64,000 nucleotides of DNA from Pseudomonadota bacterium (GTDB taxonomy: Bacteria; Pseudomonadota; Gammaproteobacteria; UBA1113), in assembly GCA_021782495.1 (NCBI GenBank), contig JAJXUV010000005.1, positions 60,928 through 124,927 on the forward strand, read 5' to 3'. The notes below the pieces were generated by a model. It had not been told where the DNA came from. It ran no database searches and saw nothing but the letters and a program-made list of their open reading frames with translations. The position numbers and the translations under genes are program-made. The stretch's first letter is position 1; every line of letters begins with the position of its first letter. Positions 57,859 through 64,000 of the stretch are shown piece after piece.

Positions 57859-58197
57859 ATGCCTCCCATCAGTTATGAGGAATTTGCCGGCGTGGACATA
57901 CGTTCGGGAACCATTCTAAAAGCAGAACTCTTCACACGCGCTAAAAAACCCGCCTTTAAAATATGGGCTGATTTTGGCCCTGACATCGGGGTATTACAAA
58001 CCTCGGCGCAAGTCACCATCCACTATACGCCTGAAACTCTGGTCGGCAGAAAAATCCTGGGCTGCACCAATTTAGGCGAAAAGAACATTGCTGGGTTTAT
58101 CTCGCAATTTTTATTACTGGGCTTTGCCGATGCAAACGGCGCCATTCGGTTGGCCAGCTGCGATCCTTTAACGCGCAATGGCGAAAAATTGCATTGA
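57859..58197 (+). CDS. csaA: CsaA-like tRNA-binding protein
   Basis: A 112-residue protein with a single OB-fold tRNA-binding domain. 'DIRSGTILKAELF' and 'GCTNLGEKNIAGFISQFLLLG' in part match CsaA, a dimer that binds tRNA and has export-chaperone activity in Bacillus. The ATG at 57859 has GGAG 10 bases upstream; the longer frame from 57817 lacks a ribosome site. Confidence 0.88.
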   Translation: MPPISYEEFAGVDIRSGTILKAELFTRAKKPAFKIWADFGPDIGVLQTSAQVTIHYTPETLVGRKILGCTNLGEKNIAGFISQFLLLGFADANGAIRLASCDPLTRNGEKLH

Positions 58198-58206
58198 GCG
58201 CCATAG

Positions 58207-59616
58207 TCATCCTAAGCAGTAACTTTCTCTTATATCAATGGCCTCCAAAAAGTCTTCGTCGTGAGAAATCACAATCAGAGCGCCGGGATAGGCTTTTAAT
58301 ACAGTAACCACATGGGCTTTGGTTTCCAAATCGAGGTTATTGGTCACCTCATCTAAAATCAACAATTTAGGATTTAAAACCGCAATGCGCGCCAATGAAA
58401 GTCGTACTCTTTCGCCCCCGGACAATTGCGACACGGCGATTTCAACTTCTTCATTTTTTCTAAATAAAAAATCATTCAAATGCTTCCGAATTTCCGCCTC
58501 TCGCCATTCAGGCATCTCATCTGCAATGGTTTCAAACACCGTTTTATTCGGGCATAAAATCGCATACTGCTGATCCAAATAACCGATGTCTTTTCTATTC
58601 GGCGCCAACCAATCTCCGGTTTTAATGACAATCGGCTCATTTAAAATGGCTTTTACCAAGGTCGATTTACCACTGCCATTGTCTCCTAAAATAGCGAGGC
58701 GACTGTGTGAACGAATCGTTAAATAAATATTTTTTAATACTGTCTTTTCAACACAATAAGTCACGCCACCTTCAGAAATAGACACTAATACTTTATCACC
58801 CAATTCAGCACTGCTTAAAGAAAACTTAGGCTGAATAATATCCGGTAAACGCAAATCCGCCAATTGTTCTATTAGCGCTTGTTTTTTGTCTTGAATAACT
58901 ACTTTTTTTCTGCCCGAGGTTTCTTCGGCTCTTAAAGCTGTGGCTTTGCCACCCAAAGGCCATTTACGTTCTCGAATACTTTTTTCACCTTTTGCCCTAC
59001 TTTTGGCCGCGCGCACTTGTTCTCGCATCAAAGTCTGATGCATTTCTTTTTTCTGGCGATGCAATTGCAACAAAGATGCTTCTATTGCTCTACGTTTAGA
59101 AATGATTTCATTTTTATAATCTTCATAATTGCCTGAGAAAATATGCACTGTACCATTGTCTATGTGCCATAAAATATCGACACTGTGTCGCAAGAGCATA
59201 GTATCGTGTGAAACCAGAATGAGTGTGCCTGTATATTTTTCTAAAAGACCTAAGAAATTTTTCCTGTGTGTGCGATCCAAATGATTGGTTGGTTCATCCA
59301 ATAACAAGACATTGGGACCCGACTGCAATGCCTGCGTTAAACTTTTTTGGAAACGCTCCGCACCACTTAAATGAGGATGATCGCTTATCAATTGTGGCAC
59401 ATAACCCAAAACTACTTCGGAAGGCAACATCACTTCTCCACTGACAGCATTCGAAATACCGTTCAGTCGATTGAGTAATGTGGATTTGCCGCTGCCATTA
59501 GCGCCGATGATTGCAATACGGCTGCCAGAATAAACTTGTGTACTGAAATTTTCAAAGCACAATTTATGCGGAAAAGATAGGCTTAGATTTTTGATTTGGA
59601 TAGGTTTGTGCATCAT
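58207..59616 (-). CDS. ABC-F family ATPase (ribosome-protection/resistance type)
   Basis: A 469-residue cytosolic protein with two ABC domains and no membrane part. First domain: Walker A '[11 protein letters not shown]' (about 37-47), a degenerate signature 'LSGAERFQK' and 'LLLDEPTNHLD'. Second domain: 'GDNGSGKSTL', 'LSGGERVRLSLAR' and 'LILDEVTNNLD'. Between them lies a basic P-site tRNA interaction linker ('RAAKSRAKGEKSIRERKW'). It is short compared with housekeeping ABC-F proteins (EttA, Uup) and resembles Msr/Vga/Lsa-type antibiotic-resistance members. Its leader carries a short peptide and a hairpin that would hide the ribosome site. Confidence 0.88.
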   Translation of the reverse strand: MMHKPIQIKNLSLSFPHKLCFENFSTQVYSGSRIAIIGANGSGKSTLLNRLNGISNAVSGEVMLPSEVVLGYVPQLISDHPHLSGAERFQKSLTQALQSGPNVLLLDEPTNHLDRTHRKNFLGLLEKYTGTLILVSHDTMLLRHSVDILWHIDNGTVHIFSGNYEDYKNEIISKRRAIEASLLQLHRQKKEMHQTLMREQVRAAKSRAKGEKSIRERKWPLGGKATALRAEETSGRKKVVIQDKKQALIEQLADLRLPDIIQPKFSLSSAELGDKVLVSISEGGVTYCVEKTVLKNIYLTIRSHSRLAILGDNGSGKSTLVKAILNEPIVIKTGDWLAPNRKDIGYLDQQYAILCPNKTVFETIADEMPEWREAEIRKHLNDFLFRKNEEVEIAVSQLSGGERVRLSLARIAVLNPKLLILDEVTNNLDLETKAHVVTVLKAYPGALIVISHDEDFLEAIDIRESYCLG

Positions 59617-59621
59617 TGCAC

Positions 59622-59684
59622 CTCTTAAATAATGACTTCAGAGACGGTTCAAAGTGCGTCCCACAATAGGACGCTATTTAAGAG
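59622..59684 (-). promoter_or_regulatory. Translational attenuator before the ABC-F gene
   Basis: On the minus strand 'CTCTTAAATA' (59684-59675) is the exact complement of 'TATTTAAGAG' (59631-59622), which overlaps the ABC-F ribosome site AAGAGG. An inner hairpin GCGTCC-7-GGACGC (59674-59656) stacks on the first arm. The first arm is part of the leader peptide codons, so a ribosome stalled there would open the stem and free the start site. Confidence 0.7.
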
Positions 59685-59694
59685 ATAAATTCAT
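59674..59694 (-). CDS. Leader peptide MNLSLK
   Basis: A six-codon frame ATG AAT TTA TCT CTT AAA TAG with GAGG 11 bases upstream, 58 bases before the ABC-F ATG. Its last codons form the 5' arm of the attenuator stem. It lies downstream of a good promoter. Translation is inferred from layout. Confidence 0.6.
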   Translation of the reverse strand: MNLSLK

Positions 59695-59729
59695 GATAGC
59701 ACAGGCCTCGATTGAAATTGAATAAAGAA

Positions 59730-59757
59730 ATTATACCCTTATTTTGAAAAAATGCAA
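59730..59757 (-). promoter_or_regulatory. Promoter of the ABC-F leader
   Basis: TTGCAT (59757-59752), a 16-base spacer and consensus TATAAT (59735-59730) on the minus strand. The likely RNA start is about 30 bases before the leader peptide. Confidence 0.72.
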
Positions 59758-59817
59758 GCTACTATCATCCTTGGTATACTATTGCGATCTTTTAATCCGC
59801 TATGGAGAAAAATAGCA

Positions 59818-60390
59818 TTGGCCGGGCTCATTATTGAAACACCCAGACTTATTTTAAGAACTTGGACAACAGCTGACATTGAACCTTATTATCACATCAA
59901 CCAAGATCTCAAAGTGATACAATTTTTACGCGGTCCGCTCAGCGAAGCCGAAATCCAAGAATTTATCCATCTCAAAAACCAGCAACAAGTAGAACGCGGC
60001 TATACCTTATGGGCCGCGCAATTGAAAAAAACCGCTGAACTCCTGGGGTTTATTGGCCTAAACTATACCGATTGGCCCGCCCATTTTACCCCTGCCGTGG
60101 AAATCAGTTGGCGTTTAGGCTCCATGCATTGGAATCAAGGCTATGCCACCGAAGGGGCCAAAGCGGCCTTAGCTTATGGATTTAATACAGTGGGTCTAAA
60201 TGAAATTGTGTCTTTTACAATCCCCGCAAATCGGCCTTCTATTCGCGTGATGGAGAAAATCGGCTTAATCTGCCATGAAAAAGGCGATTTTGCACACCCC
60301 CGATTGCCTGCCCATCACCCTTTATCACACCACATTTTGTATCGTTTGACTCGAGAAGCCTATTTCACCCAGCACCACCACGGACTCTGA
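59818..60390 (+). CDS. GNAT acetyltransferase (RimJ/RimL-like)
   Basis: A 190-residue GNAT of the Acetyltransf_3 type. 'IIETPRLILRTWTTADIEPY' in part is the usual start; the acetyl-CoA loop is 'NQGYATEGAKAALAYGF', and 'ANRPSIRVMEKIGL' follows. The TTG at 59818 with GGAG upstream is favoured because a TATACT box at 59775-59780 lies between it and the ATG at 59752. It is divergent from the ABC-F gene; the substrate is unknown. Confidence 0.82.
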   Translation: MAGLIIETPRLILRTWTTADIEPYYHINQDLKVIQFLRGPLSEAEIQEFIHLKNQQQVERGYTLWAAQLKKTAELLGFIGLNYTDWPAHFTPAVEISWRLGSMHWNQGYATEGAKAALAYGFNTVGLNEIVSFTIPANRPSIRVMEKIGLICHEKGDFAHPRLPAHHPLSHHILYRLTREAYFTQHHHGL

Positions 60391-60583
60391 AAGCCGTCAT
60401 TGCAGGCCCTGCTCAAAACTTACCCATACTCAACCAATCAGTTGTTTTTTAATTTAAATGGTGTATAGCAATGCCAAATGGGGGGCGGATTTTATTCTTT
60501 ATTTTGTTTTATTTTTGATAATTTAAAAATGTTTAAAAATCAACGCGTTATATACCCATCGTCAATGAAAATGCGAGATCGGC

Positions 60584-60709
60584 ATATCATCTCGATGGGC
60601 GGCTCACGAGCTGCCCTACACAGATCTCTAGTAAAACGCAGACAATATAGAGGCAGCTGCTTGTAGGGGCGGCTCGTGGAGCCGCCCTGCCCCTGGGCCA
60701 AGATGATAT
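60584..60709. repeat. 126-bp MITE-like palindromic element
   Basis: Perfect 9-base ends ATATCATCT and AGATGATAT enclose two inverted copies of 'GGGCGGCTC(A/G)(C/T)GAG' (about 60598-60617 and 60665-60687). It lies in the 780-base gene-free gap after the GNAT gene. No coding frame inside. Confidence 0.7.
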
Positions 60710-61007
60710 AAAGTTCTACCTAAACGACTTGTTAAAGCTGAGCTAAAGATGTATGAAGCAAAATAACAAACGTTTAGAAACGTTTAAGTTTCTAGTTTTA
60801 CTTGCTATTGGAGGAAATCTCGGAACGGCTTCTGGCGAGGGAAAACTTGAATACACCTGATACTGCTGAGACAGTGAAGGCGGTTATTAGCATTGTAAAA
60901 GGGTGGATAAACTACTGCGAGGGCTAAAGGCATTGGGTTTCCCAACAAAATGGAAAACCGTATCAATGTTCTAATTTACTGAAAGTGTTGGGGCACGTGA
61001 TTTACCT

Positions 61008-61084
61008 GGGAGCCGGATGCGTTAATTGCGCACGTCCTGGTTCTGCGGAGGGTTTGGCTGGAGTGATCTGTCCATTCTACTCAC
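61008..61084 (+). mobile_element. Group II intron remnant, domains V and VI
   Basis: 'GGGAGCCGGATGCG' ... 'GCACGTCCTGGTTCTGCGG' (61008-61047) matches bacterial group II intron domain V: the AGC triad, the GAGCCGG/CCGGTTC lower stem with one extra T, and the CG bulge. It is followed by a GGCTGGAGTGATC...TCTACTCAC stretch that looks like domain VI and the 3' end. No reverse-transcriptase frame is left upstream (60710-61007), so this is a degraded remnant. Confidence 0.6.
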
Positions 61085-61126
61085 CGAAAGCTCCTTATAG
61101 ACAAAAACAAGAAGCTGCCGTAAACC

Positions 61127-61160
61127 GCTCGAAATGAAGCATAGAATGCTCATTTCGAGC
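61127..61160. terminator. Hairpin downstream of the EEP-like gene
   Basis: 'GCTCGAAATG' pairs with 'CATTTCGAGC', with an inner AGCAT/ATGCT stem and loop AGA. It lies 12 bases after the stop of the minus-strand gene. No clean T-run follows, so its terminator role is uncertain. Confidence 0.5.
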
Positions 61161-61172
61161 AGTGGCTATGGT

Positions 61173-63407
61173 TTAATGGGTTATGGAGAGTGATGGCATC
61201 GGAGCAATCGATGTTAAAATTGCGTTCCTAACCCCGTCTTCTTTTAGTGCTTCATCCACTGCCTTTTTCAACTCCCCTTCCCCAAGTCCGTCTTGTTCGC
61301 GTGTATTAAGTCGCTCTCCTTGGAAATTAGCCATGGAGCCGTAGAAATTATAATGAATTATTGCTACAATTAATTTTGCTGCTGCACTCACTTTTTCTCC
61401 CTCGGGGAATTTACTCAATCTAAATAGAGAAAATGGATTTAGGCTTCCTTCTCGCTCACACAAATATGCCCACAACCTATGGCAGCTAATGAGAAGACGT
61501 TGGTTTTTCGGCTGATTTTCTGCGGCACGTTTTACCCCATCAGCATAAATAGCGGCTAATTGAGAATCACCTTGTTCTACTTGTTTGTTGACGCCTCCCC
61601 AAAAAGCCAAATAATATTTCGTGCCACCGCTTTCACAAACAAATTGTTGGGCGGTAAATGCAATTCCTTTTTCAGACTTCACGTAAATTGCAACATTCAA
61701 ACCTTGATCTAGAAGATCATTGAGTCGTTGCATTTGTTGCATCGCCAATTCTGCTCGCCTAGCTAGCCCTGCTGAATCAAGGGCAAAAGTATAAAAAGTA
61801 GTAAGCAGAGGAAATGCGCAGCCACCTTTGCCACGAGTAGTCAATTCTTGAGCAATTTGCGCCAATTTCCCGCCATATTGAGGAACTGTCACGTCGTTAA
61901 ATCTCCAGGCATTTGGATTTTTTTCTGCTGGTTTTTCTAAAGCCTGTGTTTCATTCCCTGGATAGACAAATACGGTGTTAGCTATACTTTTATTTTCACT
62001 TTGAACCGTATGTCCTTTTGCATCTATCAGTTCAAAATTCTGATAAGTGCCTGTAGGTGAAACCAATAACTGATTATAAATTTCTGTGGTTAATGTGAAA
62101 GGACGTTTTATTGCCCTAATAAAGTATACTTGACCACGAGGTTGAGAACTTTGGGAATTGCCTAAGTCTACAAAGTCATCTTCAACACCTAATGTGCTCT
62201 GCCGAGGCACAAAACGCACCCCATATCCACGCTCACCGACTTCAGTACAAGAAGATTGTGCCTCTATAGATGCGATTAAGTGAATTCCGCCCGACGGCGA
62301 TAGTGTGAATTGCTGGCTTCTGTCTCTATTAACAATCGACTCTACTTTATAGCCCTTAGGCGCAACAACAAAAGCGACGTCTTGAGATTTTGGATTAAGA
62401 GTAATCCCCCCCTGCGAATCTTTTCCTAGGCTGGTACATTCATTCTTAGATCCTAAGGCTGTAGGCAGATTTTGACAATTACCACAGTCACCTGCCATAA
62501 CATGCATCATGCCCTCCCGACGTTCAAATTGGCTTTGATAGCTTGCTATTTCATCCTGATAATCATGACCATATTGTAAATGTAGATTCGTATTTACAAT
62601 AGTATGTACGAGACTAGATTGATTTTCTAGCTGAAATATTGTTTCCATACCGCGAAATAAGTTTGGACCTTCGTTTCCAGTATATTGGAATACTGCTCTT
62701 GTGTCCATTAACTTAAATTTACTAGCATTATAAATAACGGCTAAAAAAGGTTGGTCGCTCGCATCAATCATAATTGCACGGTGATATCCTTTCAATTCCA
62801 GGCAGTCAAAAAAACGTTTTTGTAATCGTTGTTTAGCCTGATCTAAACCTGGTTCTGTAGAATCATTAAGCTTTAAAAAATCTATTTCTTGTAAGTTAAT
62901 GATATCATCGCCTGCATCAATTGCACCCATAATCTGAGCAATTTGTTGTTCTTTTCTTGTTTCATAAGCTGCAACCGATTCATTCACCTGGAATGGGTGA
63001 TTGCTAAGCCGCATCGGTTGAAAATTAGCTTCTTCTGTTCGCACTTGGGCCAAAAGAGCATTTTCATAATTAATAACAGCTGGCTTACCGGAGAGATTCG
63101 CCATAGACTTCTGGACAGATTTTTCTTTTATTTCGCCAGCAGCATCTTTATATTTATACGTTATAGTTTGAGAAGCTGTAGTGTATAAGATTTGCCCAGG
63201 CAGCGGTTTGCTGCGTTGATAACGGACTTCAGCCATTCCTGTAGCAAAACTTCCTATAAAACATTTATTCTGTAAATTATAGGTACTTACCTGAATCACA
63301 GCATTCGGAGAGTTTATGGCTTCGCCATGAGGAGATATTATTCGGAATCGATAGCTTCGAAAAGCATGAGTTGACAAAAATGGTATTGAATTTGCATCTG
63401 CAGCCAT
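61173..63407 (-). CDS. 744-residue protein with EEP-like (nuclease/phosphatase) domain
   Basis: Soluble protein without signal peptide. Residues about 35-350 show the ordered motifs of the endonuclease/exonuclease/phosphatase fold: N44 in 'STYNLQN', E174 in 'INLQEID', 'FLAVIYNASKF' (221-231), 'NTNLHL' (272-277), D307 in 'MAGDCGN' and D343 in 'SQDVAFVV'. The usual final His next to the last Asp is not visible. Members of this fold cut DNA or RNA, phosphoinositides or sphingomyelin. The C-terminal half is unrecognised. Ribosome site AAGGGGA precedes the ATG. It has its own promoter. Size and isolation among mobile remnants suggest an acquired effector; that is inference. Confidence 0.75.
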   Translation of the reverse strand: MAADANSIPFLSTHAFRSYRFRIISPHGEAINSPNAVIQVSTYNLQNKCFIGSFATGMAEVRYQRSKPLPGQILYTTASQTITYKYKDAAGEIKEKSVQKSMANLSGKPAVINYENALLAQVRTEEANFQPMRLSNHPFQVNESVAAYETRKEQQIAQIMGAIDAGDDIINLQEIDFLKLNDSTEPGLDQAKQRLQKRFFDCLELKGYHRAIMIDASDQPFLAVIYNASKFKLMDTRAVFQYTGNEGPNLFRGMETIFQLENQSSLVHTIVNTNLHLQYGHDYQDEIASYQSQFERREGMMHVMAGDCGNCQNLPTALGSKNECTSLGKDSQGGITLNPKSQDVAFVVAPKGYKVESIVNRDRSQQFTLSPSGGIHLIASIEAQSSCTEVGERGYGVRFVPRQSTLGVEDDFVDLGNSQSSQPRGQVYFIRAIKRPFTLTTEIYNQLLVSPTGTYQNFELIDAKGHTVQSENKSIANTVFVYPGNETQALEKPAEKNPNAWRFNDVTVPQYGGKLAQIAQELTTRGKGGCAFPLLTTFYTFALDSAGLARRAELAMQQMQRLNDLLDQGLNVAIYVKSEKGIAFTAQQFVCESGGTKYYLAFWGGVNKQVEQGDSQLAAIYADGVKRAAENQPKNQRLLISCHRLWAYLCEREGSLNPFSLFRLSKFPEGEKVSAAAKLIVAIIHYNFYGSMANFQGERLNTREQDGLGEGELKKAVDEALKEDGVRNAILTSIAPMPSLSITH

Positions 63408-63508
63408 GGTATTTCCCCTTCGTTATTTATAATTTAACTCTAGCTCCTGTTTATATCTCGTTTGTCGAAACAAAAAATCCAAATGCTCAATGTAAATAAG
63501 CTGTTGAA

Positions 63509-63537
63509 ATAATAACACAAAGTCGGCCTAACGTCAA
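63509..63537 (-). promoter_or_regulatory. Promoter of the EEP-like gene
   Basis: TTGACG (63537-63532), a 17-base spacer and TATTAT (63514-63509) on the minus strand, about 100 bases before the ATG. Confidence 0.65.
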
Positions 63538-63641
63538 TAATTTAGCCAGTTTAACTCAGGTTAAACACATCAGAATTTACAACATCAATAAGCTATTCTG
63601 CTTGAATCCAAAGGACCAGCTATTTGCTTATGCTCTAAATT

Positions 63642-64000
63642 TTAATGGGACAGTTCTGATCTTATGTCATTTGAATGACGTGGCCTTGATTTTGTAAATT
63701 CAATGCGTAGCTTCTCTAACAAATTGGCCACTGTTTTATTGACATATTCACTGCCATTGTCTGAGTGAAAATTAATAATATTAAAGGGGAAAGCTGCTAT
63801 GAGCTGTTTTAGCACAGGGATTAAGTATTGCTCTGATATCTTTTCTACGGTGGCTACTATTTAAAATTGTGTCACTTCATCCACGGCGTTAATGTGATAT
63901 ACCCCTTTTTTACCATCTAAATCGCCTTGATGTACGGTATCTATTCGTATATAGCCTGGACATCCTTGTGGGTGTGGCTGTCTTCTTTGCCCTATATTTA
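63642..64000 (-). pseudogene. Broken DDE integrase/transposase (IS481/IS3-like), partial
   Basis: On the minus strand the frame reads 'GYIRIDTVHQGDLDGKKG' and 'VYHINAVDEVTQF', then a TAA stop at 63863-63861, then resumes with 'FPFNIINFHSDNGSEYVN' and 'LLEKLRIEFTKSRPRHSN'. These are the D and D segments of an rve integrase core. The frame ends at 63642 before the catalytic Glu region, and the other end runs off the window. A stop inside the core and the missing end show that it is dead. Confidence 0.85.

Noticed and set aside
60478..60666. 62-codon plus-strand frame
   Set aside because: It runs through the MITE-like element, has no ribosome site and no protein-like composition.

Overview
The window looks like chromosome of a Dot/Icm-carrying intracellular gammaproteobacterium of the order Legionellales (Legionella/Coxiella/Aquicella/Berkiella side). 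This rests on icmV-dotA and icmW-icmX, on typical gammaproteobacterial housekeeping proteins (LpxC, FtsQAZ, LapB, HldE/HldD, LolCD, RF3), and on several large proteins without metabolic motifs that resemble secreted effectors. No species can be named from the sequence alone. Coding sequence is moderately AT-rich, and no rRNA or tRNA gene was recognised.

Layout: 1-4286 holds most of a very large internally repetitive protein on the minus strand, running off the left edge. 4.5-5.6 kb is a REP-associated (Y1/HUH) transposase between inverted palindromic repeats. 5.6-11.8 kb is a minus-strand envelope and division block (dacA, ybeD-like, ftsQ, ftsA, ftsZ, lpxC). After a small lipoprotein comes trpR with a three-gene ABC importer (13.0-16.1 kb). 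16.3-30.1 kb is the secretion island: a 1331-residue Ala-rich coiled-coil protein, a 112-residue orphan, dotA copy 1 and icmV, dotA copy 2, and the divergent icmW - small secreted protein - icmX. 30.2-47.6 kb is housekeeping (lapB, rpsA, cmk, DUF945, rsmI, obgE, rplY, pth, ychF, a TPR protein, prfC, rimI, a cystathionine-beta-synthase-like enzyme, lolD, lolC). 47.9-50.0 kb is an ankyrin/Sel1 protein. 50.1-60.4 kb carries the 3-oxoacid CoA-transferase pair, an MFS-like protein with a palindromic element inserted in frame, hldD-hldE, an LpxL-like acyltransferase, a glyoxalase-fold protein, a TipA-type MerR regulator, CsaA, an ABC-F ATPase behind a probable leader-peptide attenuator, and a GNAT. 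60.5-64 kb holds repeats, a group II intron remnant, a 744-residue protein with an EEP-like (nuclease/phosphatase) domain, and a broken integrase.

The strongest genome-scale signal is a family of about 25-base palindromic repeats. Roughly 26 arms, mostly as inverted pairs, sit between genes throughout the window. Within most pairs the two arms match at positions that vary between pairs. The transposase at 4.9 kb is flanked by the same pairs and is the likely mobiliser. Other palindromic families are also present: a 'TGTCATTCCTGC' element, a 'TCTGTCATCCTC' element that is once intergenic and once inside a coding region, and a 45-58 base element next to prfC and the ABC genes.

The genes work together around envelope and host interaction. 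LpxC, LapB (which in E. coli controls LpxC turnover), HldE/HldD and the LpxL-like enzyme serve lipid A/LPS. LolCD serves lipoprotein sorting, and FtsQAZ and DacA serve division. DotA, IcmV, IcmW and IcmX are parts of the type IVB secretion machine, and the coiled-coil, ankyrin, EEP-like and partial giant proteins are candidate cargo. Function of the cargo candidates is inference.
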